From: Chitinophagaceae bacterium
GTDB taxonomy: Bacteria; Bacteroidota; Bacteroidia; Chitinophagales; Chitinophagaceae
DNA length: 64,000 bases
NCBI GenBank assembly: GCA_020403425.1
Contig: JADBXR010000009.1
Coordinates: 124,001-188,000 of the forward strand
Direction: 5' to 3'
A model generated the notes under the pieces. The model searched no databases. It was not told where the DNA came from and was given only the letters and a program-made list of their open reading frames with translations. How positions within the stretch are numbered: position 1 is the first letter of the stretch; each line of letters begins with the position of its first letter. Shown here one piece after another: positions 18,018-27,517 of this stretch. Position numbers and translations under genes: made by a program.

Positions 18018-18098
18018 AATGAGTGAATGAGTGGATGAATGAATGAGTGAATGTTTTGATAACACTCACTACTAACCACTGACCACTCACTACACTAA
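18018..18098. repeat. Word repeat between ndh and sdaA
   Basis: The left half (18018-18054) is built of GAATGAGT/GGATGAAT words on the plus strand. The right half (18064-18094) on the minus strand reads as 7-base words GTGAGTG, GTCAGTG, GTTAGTA. The halves are loosely complementary. The first vocabulary is shared with 21889-21982 and 47213-47246, the second with 59354-59384. Confidence 0.7.
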
Positions 18099-19519
18099 CA
18101 TTCCGGCAAGCTGATCGGTATATGTATCGCTAATCCCCCATCGGCTGTTTCTTTGTACTTACTGCTCATATCCAGCGCTGTATCCCACATGGTCCTGATG
18201 ACCTTATCCAGGCTCACGATGGCATAGTCCGGGGAACTTTGCAGCGCCAATTGTGAGGCTGTGATGGCCTTGATGGCACCCATGGTGTTTCGTTCGATAC
18301 AGGGGATCTGCACCAGTCCGCCGATCGGATCACAGGTCAGTCCCAGATGGTGTTCCATGGCAATTTCGGCGGCCATCAGTGCCTGGCGCTGGGTGCCTCC
18401 CATACATTCCGTGAGTGCTGCCGCTGCCATGGCAGATGATACGCCGATCTCGGCCTGGCAACCACCCATGGCGGCAGAAATGGTGGCCCCTTTCTTAAAG
18501 ATACTACCGATCTCTGAAGCCACCAGCAGAAAACGGATGATCTTGTCTTCACTATCTCCATCACAAAAGGTGATATAATACTGCAACACGGCCGGTATCA
18601 CACCCGCAGCGCCATTGGTGGGGGCGGTCACGACCCTGCCAAAAGAAGCGTTTTCCTCATTCACGGCCAGTGCAAAACAACTAACCCAGTCCAATATATA
18701 TTTGAAATCGTTACCACCCTTTTTTATGCAGGCTATCCAGCTGTCATACTCCGAGTAGGTCTGCCCTTTCATCAGTTTTTTATTCAGGTCAAATGCCCTT
18801 CGGCGCACATGTAATCCGCCGGGTAATTGTCCCTGTGCATGACAGCCCCGATACATGCATTGTTTCATGGCGTCCCAGATCTGTAATACCCCTTTTCTGG
18901 TCTCGGCTTCTGAACGCCAGGCGCTTTCATTCTCCATCACCACTTCGTGTATGGCCATGCCCTTCATGCAGGAATGCAGCAGGTCATTGGCCGTATCTAT
19001 CGGGAAAGGCAGTTGCACCACGGGTTTACCGCCATGGGCCTCCCCTTCTTTTACCACGAACCCACCTCCAATGGAAAAGAATGTCTCACTCCAGTTATCG
19101 CCATTCTTCAGTGTGACCAGGAAGGATAGGCCATTGGGATGGTATGGCAATGTTTCATTGAACAGAAAATGAATATTCTCCGTTACGTGAAAAGGGATCA
19201 TCACTTCGCCGCCCAGGAGCAATTGCTGATCGGCCGTGATCTTCTGGATACTGGGGGTGATACTGTTGACATCGATCGTTACAGGATCCTCCCCGCACAA
19301 ACCCAGGATCACAGCAATATCGGTTCCATGCCCCTTACCGGTTTTGGCGAGTGATCCATAAAGCAATACCGTTACAGAAGCCACATGACCGAGACTGCTT
19401 TTTTGCCGGATCGTATCCAGGCAACGTTGGGCGGCTTTCCATGGACCCAATGTGTGCGAGCTTGATGGCCCCACACCTATTTTAAACATATCAAAAACCG
19501 AGATCGATTCGTAAGGCAT
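18095..19519 (-). CDS. sdaA: L-serine ammonia-lyase (iron-sulfur type)
   Basis: Converts L-serine to pyruvate and ammonia with a [4Fe-4S] cluster. The N-terminal beta domain begins [19 protein letters not shown], a clear family signature; the alpha domain contains GGCQAEIGV and [17 protein letters not shown], which hold the cluster cysteines. It is the single-chain form of about 475 residues. The frame extends nine codons upstream to a TTG, but ATG at 19519 starts at [12 protein letters not shown] as in relatives. A minus-strand -7 box lies about 90 bases upstream. A role in serine catabolism is expected. Confidence 0.95.
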   Translation of the reverse strand: MPYESISVFDMFKIGVGPSSSHTLGPWKAAQRCLDTIRQKSSLGHVASVTVLLYGSLAKTGKGHGTDIAVILGLCGEDPVTIDVNSITPSIQKITADQQLLLGGEVMIPFHVTENIHFLFNETLPYHPNGLSFLVTLKNGDNWSETFFSIGGGFVVKEGEAHGGKPVVQLPFPIDTANDLLHSCMKGMAIHEVVMENESAWRSEAETRKGVLQIWDAMKQCMYRGCHAQGQLPGGLHVRRRAFDLNKKLMKGQTYSEYDSWIACIKKGGNDFKYILDWVSCFALAVNEENASFGRVVTAPTNGAAGVIPAVLQYYITFCDGDSEDKIIRFLLVASEIGSIFKKGATISAAMGGCQAEIGVSSAMAAAALTECMGGTQRQALMAAEIAMEHHLGLTCDPIGGLVQIPCIERNTMGAIKAITASQLALQSSPDYAIVSLDKVIRTMWDTALDMSSKYKETADGGLAIHIPISLPEC

Positions 19520-19611
19520 GGCAATCTGTATTTCTTTTCTGTTCAAAGGTACTTAACGGCAGGCAGGTAAAACTTACAAGCGTTTGGATTGTTTTTCCGA
19601 ACTTTCCACCG

Positions 19612-19619
19612 CAAAACTA
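19612..19619 (-). promoter_or_regulatory. -7 box of sdaA
   Basis: Minus strand reads TAGTTTTG, a full TAnnTTTG match, between the divergent sdaA and aminotransferase genes. No obvious -33 box. Confidence 0.4.
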
Positions 19620-19651
19620 ATACCTAGTTAATTTTTTTAATGTAATTCCGT

Positions 19652-20842
19652 ATGCAACTTTCCTCCCTTTTAGACAGGTTTGCCGAACCCGAAACTCTGA
19701 AAATGGCCAAACTGGGCCGTGAATTGGCAGCTAAAGGTCATAATGTGATCAATCTGAGTCTTGGTGAACCGGATTTCGACACACCGCAGCATATCAAAGA
19801 CGCTGCCATCAAAGCGATCAACGATAACTGGAGCCACTATTCTCCCGTTCCCGGTTATATGGACCTGCGTGAAGCGGTTTGCACCAAACTGAAACGTGAT
19901 AATCATCTCGATTATGCACCTGAGAACATTGTGACCTCCACCGGTGCCAAACAGAGTCTGGCCAATGCGATCCTGGCATTGGTGGATGAAGGCGATGAAG
20001 TGGTCATTCCCACCCCCTATTGGGTAACCTATTCTGAACTGGTGAAAATTGCACGTGGAAAAGTGGTAGAGATCAGGACCAAAGTGGAGAACGGTTTTAA
20101 GGCCACTGCTGCAGAACTTGAAGCTGCCATTACCGATAAGACCCGCGTTTTCATGTTCTCTTCACCCTGTAACCCGTCCGGTGCCGTGTACAGCAAGACT
20201 GAGCTGGAAGCACTGGCGGCCGTGTTCAGGAAACATCCGAACATCATTATCCTGTCTGATGAGATCTATGAATACATCAATTTTGTTGGCAAACACGAAA
20301 GCATTGCACAGTTCGCTGACCTGAAGGACCGCGTGGTTCTGATCAACGGTCTGAGTAAAGGTTTTGCCATGACCGGATGGCGTCTGGGGTATATTGCTGC
20401 CAATACCACCATTGCCAAAGCCTGTGAAAAATTACAGGGACAATTCACCAGCGGCGCAACTTCCATCACACAGAAGGCCGCTGTGGCCGCTTTGACCGGC
20501 GACCTTCGTCCTTCACAGGAAATGACCGCTGAGTTTACCCGCCGTCGCGCCCGTACCCTGGAGTTGATCAAAGAGATCCCGGGTTTCAAATGTTTTGCAC
20601 CCGAAGGCGCTTTTTATGTGTTCCCTGATGTAAGTACGTATTATGGAAAATCCGATGGACAGGAAACCATCCACAATTCAGCCGACCTGAGTATGTATAT
20701 CCTGAACAATGCGCATGTTTCCTGTGTCATGGGAGATGCGTTCGGAGAACCCAACTGTGTCCGTTTTTCTTTTGCTGCCAGCATGGAAAACATTGAAACT
20801 GCCTGGGCTAGGATCAAAGAGGCACTGGCCAAATTGAAATAA
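19652..20842 (+). CDS. aspC: PLP-dependent aspartate aminotransferase (class I)
   Basis: Fold-type I aminotransferase of the I-beta/I-gamma aspartate group, cytoplasmic, transferring amino groups between aspartate or related amino acids and 2-oxoglutarate. Visible motifs: NLSLGEPDFDTP near the start, YSPVPGYMDLREAV, the Asn/Pro block SSPCNPSGAVYSK, DEIYEYINF and the PLP lysine Lys236 in SKGFAMTGWRLGY. Length 396 is normal. Exact substrate preference cannot be settled from sequence alone. Divergent from sdaA; followed by a terminator. Confidence 0.92.
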   Translation: MQLSSLLDRFAEPETLKMAKLGRELAAKGHNVINLSLGEPDFDTPQHIKDAAIKAINDNWSHYSPVPGYMDLREAVCTKLKRDNHLDYAPENIVTSTGAKQSLANAILALVDEGDEVVIPTPYWVTYSELVKIARGKVVEIRTKVENGFKATAAELEAAITDKTRVFMFSSPCNPSGAVYSKTELEALAAVFRKHPNIIILSDEIYEYINFVGKHESIAQFADLKDRVVLINGLSKGFAMTGWRLGYIAANTTIAKACEKLQGQFTSGATSITQKAAVAALTGDLRPSQEMTAEFTRRRARTLELIKEIPGFKCFAPEGAFYVFPDVSTYYGKSDGQETIHNSADLSMYILNNAHVSCVMGDAFGEPNCVRFSFAASMENIETAWARIKEALAKLK

Positions 20843-20872
20843 ACACTGTATTCGTTTACCGTTTACGAAAGG

Positions 20873-20906
20873 AACGTGGTGAGGGAACACTTCACCACGT
20901 TTTTTA
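20873..20906 (+). terminator. Intrinsic terminator of the aminotransferase gene
   Basis: Perfect 10-bp stem AACGTGGTGA / TCACCACGTT, 9-base loop, T-run at the 3' side. It lies 28 bases before the next ATG. Confidence 0.88.
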
Positions 20907-20933
20907 TGCCCCGCTTATCCGTATTTTGCACCC

Positions 20934-21887
20934 ATGAGTGACCACGCAAAAACAGAGATGTTCCGTAACCGTTTGGCAAAAGTGTACAAACACAAAAGCA
21001 AACTGGCCAAAAGGCAATCGGTGTCCTGTTACCGTGTGTACGACCATGACCTGCCGGAGTTCCCGCTTTGCATAGAGATCTATGAGGACAAGATCTACCT
21101 GGCAGAATACCTCCGCCGCCATGGCATGACGGACGAAGAGCATGAGATATGGCTGAACGACTGCCTTTCAGTAATAACCGAAATAACCGGTATACCACAG
21201 GAGCAGATGTTTGTGAGGCAGCGCAAGCGAATGTCGCACCGCGGCGAGGACCAATATGAGAAGATGGATACCAAACAGGAGTTCTTCACCGTATTGGAGA
21301 ATGGCCTGAAATTCCAGGTGAACCTGACCGATTATCTTGATACCGGCCTGTTCCTTGACCATCGCATCACCCGGCAAATGGTGCGGGAACAGAGCAAGGA
21401 TAAACGTGTACTGAACCTTTTCTGTTACACAGGTTCTTTTTCTGTGTATGCAGCAGCCGGCGGCGCAGCTACGGTCACTTCCGTAGACCTATCCAAAACC
21501 TACCTGGCCTGGGCAGAGGATAATATGGTGATCAACCATTTCAAGGATGCGGCCAAATACCGGTTCATCCACGCAGATGTGAAACAATACCTGAAAACAC
21601 TAGAACCCAACAGTTTTGACCTGGTGATCATGGACCCACCCACATTCAGCAACAGCAAGCGTATGAAGGACTTTCTCGATATCCAGCGCGACCATGTGGA
21701 ACTGTTGAACGATGTGCTGGCGGCCACCACACCAGAAGGCATCATTTACTTCAGCACCAACTTCACCAGATTCGTACTGGAACCCGAAAAGATCCATGCT
21801 TCCGAGATCAAAGACATCACCAAAGCCACCACACCTTTCGATTTTGAAGGCAAATTGAAACGCTGGTGTTATAGGGGGAGGAAATAA
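20934..21887 (+). CDS. Stand-alone RlmK-type 23S rRNA methyltransferase
   Basis: SAM-dependent methyltransferase matching the C-terminal half of E. coli RlmKL, the part that makes m7G2069 in 23S rRNA. Shared blocks: MFRNRLAKVYKH, CYRVYDHDLPEF, YLDTGLFLDHR, LNLFCYTGSFSVYAAAGGA (SAM-binding motif I), SVDLSKTYLAWAEDN and the catalytic IMDPPTFSNSKRM. At 317 residues it lacks the THUMP and RlmL half found in the fused enzyme. The N-terminal region is therefore the small RlmK-specific domain, not a PUA domain as in RlmI. The target base is inferred from homology. The stop codon is followed after one base by the long inverted repeat. Confidence 0.87.
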   Translation: MSDHAKTEMFRNRLAKVYKHKSKLAKRQSVSCYRVYDHDLPEFPLCIEIYEDKIYLAEYLRRHGMTDEEHEIWLNDCLSVITEITGIPQEQMFVRQRKRMSHRGEDQYEKMDTKQEFFTVLENGLKFQVNLTDYLDTGLFLDHRITRQMVREQSKDKRVLNLFCYTGSFSVYAAAGGAATVTSVDLSKTYLAWAEDNMVINHFKDAAKYRFIHADVKQYLKTLEPNSFDLVIMDPPTFSNSKRMKDFLDIQRDHVELLNDVLAATTPEGIIYFSTNFTRFVLEPEKIHASEIKDITKATTPFDFEGKLKRWCYRGRK

Positions 21888-21888
21888 G

Positions 21889-21982
21889 TAATGAATGAAT
21901 GAGTGGATGAGTGAATGAGTGAATGGTGTAGAACATTTCCCTTATTATTCACTCATTCACTCATCCACTCATTCATTCATTA
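21889..21982. repeat. Perfect 36-bp inverted repeat filling a convergent gene junction
   Basis: Arms 21889-21924 and 21947-21982 are exact reverse complements; the loop is 22 bases. Each arm is made of 4-base words (GAAT, GAGT, GGAT). The left arm begins one base after the stop of the upstream gene, and the right arm ends on the stop codon (21980-21982) of the minus-strand gene. It could act as a bidirectional terminator and mRNA 3' end stabiliser, but there is no T-run. Confidence 0.95.
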
Positions 21983-22372
21983 TTTTACTGAAATGCTATC
22001 AATACTGTAGTCCCTTTTCCATAACCATTTCTCAAACTGGTAACGTATCACATAGGCGGTGGCAGTGCTGTCGGTGGCGTAGTGTATTTGCAACAGGTAT
22101 CTCTTGCCATTGCTGCCGGATACCCATTGGTCCGAATCGGTGGAAGATGCGGCGGGTGTTCCCAGATAAGCCTGCATGATATCCCTTTTTTCACGGAGCG
22201 GCAGGTTGCGCCATTTCATGGGGGTGGCAAAACCTGCTGTTCTGGGAACCACAAAGCCCAACACCAGGTACTGCAGCCCTGCCAGCGCCAATAAACAGAG
22301 CACCAGGATCAGGGTCGTTCTTTTAAGGGCAGACCGGATGATGGGATCGTATAATTGCGGTATGATGGGCAT
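21980..22372 (-). CDS. Small membrane-anchored protein, unknown function
   Basis: 130 residues. One transmembrane helix (TTLILVLCLLALAGLQYLVLGFV) after a short cytoplasmic start, then a soluble domain of about 85 residues outside. The domain has 'REKRDIMQAYLGTPAA', a Trp-containing turn and two beta-strand-like segments (YLLQIHYA, AYVIRYQF). This order recalls the small BamE/SmpA fold, in which a helix and an LGxP turn precede strands, but the similarity is weak and I assign no function. Its stop codon lies in the arm of the long inverted repeat. Confidence 0.6.
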   Translation of the reverse strand: MPIIPQLYDPIIRSALKRTTLILVLCLLALAGLQYLVLGFVVPRTAGFATPMKWRNLPLREKRDIMQAYLGTPAASSTDSDQWVSGSNGKRYLLQIHYATDSTATAYVIRYQFEKWLWKRDYSIDSISVK

Positions 22373-22469
22373 TTAATAGAAATTAACTTATTCAGAAAAG
22401 ACGCCAACTAAATAATCGGTTCATTATACGGTTGTTTTTCCCTTTCCGGAGAGATCCCTGACATGCGGA

Positions 22470-22829
22470 TCAGATGCGGTTCAATTGCTTTTGGGTGAAT
22501 TCGTTCTCCGTATTTCCTGTATTCAGGGTTGAAGCCGGCTCGAATAACATGACCCAGACCTCTTCCTCGGCGTTGGGCCGATGCTCCACTCCCCGGGGTA
22601 CCACCAGGAAATCACCTTCCTGTAATTCAATGTTTTTGTCGCGGAGCTCCATTACAAAAGACCCTTTCACCACAAAAAAGAATTCATCTTCCTGTGCATG
22701 ATGATGCCAGGTAAAGGGCCCTTTGAATTTGGCCAGTTTCACCTGTTGCCCGTTCAGTTCGCCCACGATATGGGGGTTCCAGTGATCAGTGATCTGCGAA
22801 AATTTGTCTGCCAGGCTTACTTTATTCAT
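22470..22829 (-). CDS. Cupin-domain protein
   Basis: Single-cupin protein of 119 residues. The first cupin motif is WHHHAQEDEFFFVVKGSF, with the His-His-Glu metal ligands, and the second is EGDFLVVPRGVEHRPNA with the final His ligand. Cytoplasmic. Such stand-alone small cupins may be isomerases, dioxygenases or sensors; nothing here decides which. It overlaps the end of coaE by eight bases, so the two are likely cotranscribed. Confidence 0.85.
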   Translation of the reverse strand: MNKVSLADKFSQITDHWNPHIVGELNGQQVKLAKFKGPFTWHHHAQEDEFFFVVKGSFVMELRDKNIELQEGDFLVVPRGVEHRPNAEEEVWVMLFEPASTLNTGNTENEFTQKQLNRI

Positions 22830-23427
22830 GATAGGTATTTCCTGTTTCGTTCAGAAACTGTTCGTGTAATTTCAGCACCTGCGGTATCAGCAAATGCTGA
22901 TCATCGTTGAGCACCACAAAATCGCATAACCGCATTTTGATCTCTTCCTGGATCTGCCGTTTCATCCGGCTGAGCACTTCTTCCCTGCTCACCTGGTCCC
23001 TGTCCATCACACGTTTGATGCGCAGATGTTGGGGTGCATATACACCGATCATATAATCAAACCCGATGGCAGAACCGGCCTCAAAAAAAAGGGCTGCTTC
23101 CTTAACGGTATAAGGGGTGGTCTGCAGCGCTGCCCATTCCTCTGCCGCGGCAATGGTGTATGGGTGCACCAGTGCATTCAGGGTCTCCAGTTGAAAAGGG
23201 TCGCTGAAAACGAGAGCAGCCAGCTGTTTCCGGTTCAACTGGCCATCTGTGTACACGGCTTCCCCGAACGTATCCATGATGGCCTGCCTGAGCGCGGGAT
23301 TGGTCTGCATGACCTCCTTTGCAGCAGTGTCGGCATCGAATACAGGGATACCGAGCACTTTAAAAATGCCCGATACGGTTGACTTGCCGCTGCCGATACC
23401 ACCTGTTAGACCAATGCGCAGTGCCAT
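22822..23427 (-). CDS. coaE: Dephospho-CoA kinase
   Basis: Last step of coenzyme A synthesis: phosphorylates the 3'-hydroxyl of dephospho-CoA. The P-loop GGIGSGKST (residues 9-17) follows the start MALRIGLT, and the family blocks VFDADTAAKEVM, NALVHP and 'RDQVSREEVLSRMKRQ' are present. The frame extends upstream by 12 codons, but ATG at 23427 gives the family N-terminus. Length 201 is normal. Its 3' end overlaps the cupin gene by eight bases. Confidence 0.93.
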   Translation of the reverse strand: MALRIGLTGGIGSGKSTVSGIFKVLGIPVFDADTAAKEVMQTNPALRQAIMDTFGEAVYTDGQLNRKQLAALVFSDPFQLETLNALVHPYTIAAAEEWAALQTTPYTVKEAALFFEAGSAIGFDYMIGVYAPQHLRIKRVMDRDQVSREEVLSRMKRQIQEEIKMRLCDFVVLNDDQHLLIPQVLKLHEQFLNETGNTYHE

Positions 23428-23525
23428 GGGTAGGAATTCTGTTGGAAAGATATTATTTCTCACGGATTACCGGTAACCTGCTGCCCGGTATTTGTTGCTT
23501 ACCAGCCGGGCTTACCCTATAACCA

Positions 23526-23552
23526 TAAAAAGCCGGATGAAGATCATCCGGC
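23526..23552 (-). terminator. Intrinsic terminator of yajC
   Basis: Perfect 9-bp stem GCCGGATGA / TCATCCGGC with 3-base loop; on the minus strand it is followed by five T. Confidence 0.88.
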
Positions 23553-23589
23553 CCTGTTTCAGATAAAGCGGTATTCTTTTTTGTTACAG

Positions 23590-23907
23590 CTATTTATTGA
23601 TGGCCTGTGACCATTCCATGCTGATCGATGATTTTTCGATCTTCAGGTAACTGCCCGGGCTCACTTCCAGCTGTAAAGTATTGTCTTCATTGATCTTGTT
23701 GATGGTTCCATGGATACCTGCAATGGTCACCACTTTGTCGCCCTTCTGCATATTGTCAACAAACTTCTTCTGTTCCTTGGCTTTCTTGGCCTGCGGACGA
23801 ATCATGAATAACCAGAAAACGAGGATGATACCTCCCATCAGAACCAGCTGCACCATACCGCCACCGGATCCGGCAGCCTGCAGTAAAACAAAATTTAAAT
23901 TAGTCAT
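23590..23907 (-). CDS. yajC: Preprotein translocase subunit YajC
   Basis: Single-pass membrane protein that accompanies SecDF-YidC at the Sec translocon. One transmembrane helix (VQLVLMGGIILVFWLFMI) is followed directly by the signature RPQAKKAKEQKKF and a small cytoplasmic beta domain (MQKGDKVVTIAGIHGTINKI). Length 105 fits the family. Its partner secDF is also in this window at 30133, but in a separate unit. It has its own terminator and follows nusB on the same strand by 133 bases. Confidence 0.95.
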   Translation of the reverse strand: MTNLNFVLLQAAGSGGGMVQLVLMGGIILVFWLFMIRPQAKKAKEQKKFVDNMQKGDKVVTIAGIHGTINKINEDNTLQLEVSPGSYLKIEKSSISMEWSQAINK

Positions 23908-24040
23908 TATAGTTGTTTTTAATGATTGAACGAAACCTTTGACCTTTCCCGATCATGGATCAAGGGCCGTAAAGATAAGCGTATGCGCCTTTCGGCGGAG
24001 CTAATTTCTGGTAACAAAAAGGTAAATTCCTGCTACCTCT

Positions 24041-24964
24041 CTATTTCTTGAAACTTACCTTATGGATCTTGCCGGCTTCCAGCATTTCTTTATGGATATT
24101 GTCGAGGATCCCATTCACGAACTGTCCGCTTTGCGGGGTACTGTAATCCTTTGCCAGATCGATGTATTCGTTGATGGTGACCTTGGTGGGTATGGTCTCG
24201 AAATACAGCAGTTCACAAACTCCCATACGCATCAGCACCATATCCAGCTGGGCGATACGCTCCGAATCCCAGTTCTTCAGTTTGGGTTTGATGAGTTCCA
24301 TGCAGTAATCCTTCTTCTCCAGCGTGGTGGTGAGCAGCGATTTGGCAAAACCCCATTTTTCCGGACTTAACATTTCCTGCAGGTTATAACTGGATGGTTT
24401 CTGGATATAGTTCTGCATCAACTGGTCCATCATATCGGCATCATCGTCCCAGTTATTGAAGAGTTCTTCCAGGTGGGCGATGAACAGTTCATTGGGCAGC
24501 ATAAGCTGGGTGAAGATCAGTTTGATGATCTCCTTTTCCTTGGCTTTTTCCCTGCCTTCCTGGCTGATGTATTCCTTGTACTTTTCCGTATTGGTAAGAT
24601 CCTCATAGATCTTCTTTACCAGGTCCTTGTCCAGCAGTTTGGAAGGCAAATCGGTCTCCACGGCCTTTTTGAAGGATTCGTTCTCCAGTATCTGCCAGAG
24701 GAACTCATTACCGGCGATCTTGATGTTCACATTCAGGTCCTCCTCCGTTGGGAGGTTCCGGGAAGCTCTTTTTTGTGCGTTGGTCTCCGCGTAACGGGCC
24801 ACTTCGGTCAGAAAATATAACAGGTACACGAACAGTTCCCTGCTTTTATCCAATTGTTTCTGTAATTCGTCAACGGGTTTTTTAAAAGCGACCGGGTTAT
24901 CTGCCGCTTCAATCATGTACAGCAACTGCATCACTTTCACACGAATATTTCTTCTACTGATCAT
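24041..24964 (-). CDS. nusB: Transcription antitermination factor NusB (long Bacteroidota form)
   Basis: RNA-binding factor that works with NusE (S10) at boxA sites of rRNA operons. The N-terminus MISRRNIRVKVMQLLYMIE and the C-terminal 'LDMVLMRMGVCELLYFETIPTKVTINEYIDLAK' are the typical NusB ends. At 307 residues it is about twice the length of E. coli NusB; the extra helical segment lies between these blocks, as usual in this phylum. It has a good promoter on the minus strand (TTG, 19 bases, TATCTTTG). Confidence 0.9.
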   Translation of the reverse strand: MISRRNIRVKVMQLLYMIEAADNPVAFKKPVDELQKQLDKSRELFVYLLYFLTEVARYAETNAQKRASRNLPTEEDLNVNIKIAGNEFLWQILENESFKKAVETDLPSKLLDKDLVKKIYEDLTNTEKYKEYISQEGREKAKEKEIIKLIFTQLMLPNELFIAHLEELFNNWDDDADMMDQLMQNYIQKPSSYNLQEMLSPEKWGFAKSLLTTTLEKKDYCMELIKPKLKNWDSERIAQLDMVLMRMGVCELLYFETIPTKVTINEYIDLAKDYSTPQSGQFVNGILDNIHKEMLEAGKIHKVSFKK

Positions 24965-24989
24965 CTGTAAGAACTTAGTTTGAGGGATG

Positions 24990-25019
24990 CAAAGATATTG
25001 GTTTCAGATTCTGGTGCAA
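24990..25019 (-). promoter_or_regulatory. Promoter of nusB
   Basis: On the minus strand TTG (25019-25017), a 19-base spacer and TATCTTTG (24997-24990). This is a full match to the Bacteroidota consensus, 25 bases before the nusB ATG. Confidence 0.7.
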
Positions 25020-25211
25020 AATGTAAATAACGCCTGTTATCCGTGCAGACACAGCTGGTTGCAAGGGATCCAGTGGGCTTTTCTGGGGGTATTTGTTACC
25101 GGAAACAACGTAAAAACGAGCTGATAATGGCAGGTCCCGGTGACAATGGGCATTTTGGGGATACACTGACCGGTTCACCCCATCCGGACCAACCGGGAAG
25201 GTTATGAAATT

Positions 25212-25261
25212 TTGACACAGGTTGTCAGAAACTTACCCCATCTTTGCCCCCGTTTCTGACA
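25212..25261 (+). promoter_or_regulatory. Candidate groESL promoter with operator-like inverted repeats
   Basis: TTG at 25212-25214 and CATCTTTG (one mismatch to TAnnTTTG) at 25239-25246 form a candidate promoter. A perfect 10-bp inverted repeat, TGTCAGAAAC (25223-25232) and GTTTCTGACA (25252-25261), brackets the -7 box. A further half site TGACA (25213-25217) mirrors the left arm with 5 bases between. The sequence is not a CIRCE element (TTAGCACTC-N9-GAGTGCTAA). The predicted leader is about 130 bases. Confidence 0.5.
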
Positions 25262-25384
25262 GACTATACAGCTACAGGGCCGATTTGGAAAGGGATTCTG
25301 AAAATTTGACCTGAATCACCCGGGTGGCACAAAAATGGTAACCAGGACGGTATTATTACTCAATTCATTAAAAACCCATAACGT

Positions 25385-25666
25385 ATGGCAAAAAAACTCA
25401 ACGTTACTCCTCTGCATGACAGAGTAATTGTTAAGCCTGCCGCTGCTGAAGAAAAGACCGCAGGCGGAATCATTATCCCTGATACTGCAAAAGAAAAACC
25501 ACAACGTGGCACCATCGTAGCTGCCGGCGCTGGTAAAAAAGATGAGCCTGTAACTGTAAAAGTTGGCGATACCGTTCTGTATGGTAAATATGCAGGAACC
25601 GAGATCCAGATCGAAGGTCAGGATCTGCTGATCATGCGTGAGAGCGATATCCTCGCGATCGTGTAA
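25385..25666 (+). CDS. groES: Co-chaperonin GroES
   Basis: Heptameric lid of the GroEL chaperonin. The sequence has the classical blocks [20 protein letters not shown] and the mobile loop '[22 protein letters not shown]', then [11 protein letters not shown] and the C-terminal '[10 protein letters not shown]'. Length 93 is normal. It lies upstream of groEL but is separated from it by 136 bases that contain an imperfect inverted word repeat, longer than the few tens of bases usual in groESL operons. Confidence 0.97.
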   Translation: MAKKLNVTPLHDRVIVKPAAAEEKTAGGIIIPDTAKEKPQRGTIVAAGAGKKDEPVTVKVGDTVLYGKYAGTEIQIEGQDLLIMRESDILAIV

Positions 25667-25668
25667 AA

Positions 25669-25764
25669 TTTGAAAATTTGAACATGTGGTAATTTGAAAA
25701 GGTCCTCTTTTCAGATCGCTGCAGGTGTCAGGTTTTCAATTTCCCAAATTCTCAAATTTTCAAA
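25669..25764. repeat. Inverted 8-base word repeat between groES and groEL
   Basis: Arms 25669-25700 and 25733-25764 are complementary at 27 of 32 positions. The left side is made of 8-base words (ATTTGAAA, ATTTGAAC, ATGTGGTA). The same word order is found at 49179-49210, including the distinctive third word. Confidence 0.85.
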
Positions 25765-25794
25765 CCCGCCTGCCGGCTGGCAGGTTCTCAAATT
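25749..25794. repeat. Palindrome CCTGCC/GGCAGG flanked by a 10-bp direct repeat
   Basis: TTCTCAAATT occurs at 25749-25758 and again at 25785-25794. Between the copies lies CCTGCC (25769-25774), GGCT, GGCAGG (25779-25784). The arrangement looks like insertion of a small palindrome into the word repeat with duplication of its edge. Confidence 0.6.
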
Positions 25795-25796
25795 AA

Positions 25797-27440
<1,644 letters not shown>

Positions 27441-27459
27441 TCCCTCCCATCCTACCAAC

Positions 27460-27497
27460 AAAAATCCCCGCCTCTTGCAAAAGAGCGGGGATTTTTT
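27460..27497. terminator. Terminator of groEL (works in both directions)
   Basis: Stem AATCCCCGCCTCTT / AAGAGCGGGGATT with one bulged base, A-run on the left and T-run on the right. It lies between groEL and the convergent YhhN-family gene. Confidence 0.88.
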
Positions 27498-27517
27498 ATG
27501 ACCAGCGTTGTATGCGC

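Larger units (their letters stand above)
24965..25384. other. Divergent regulatory region between nusB and groES
   Basis: No gene; a 67-codon minus-strand frame at 24975-25178 has no supporting feature. It holds the nusB promoter at the left and the groES promoter with operator-like repeats at 25212-25261. The rest shows no structure that I can interpret. Confidence 0.7.

Noticed and set aside
24975..25178. 67-codon minus-strand frame upstream of nusB
   Set aside because: It overlaps the nusB promoter and has no coding signature.
25212..25261. CIRCE element at the groESL promoter
   Set aside because: The repeat sequence and its spacing do not fit TTAGCACTC-N9-GAGTGCTAA; reported instead as an unknown operator.
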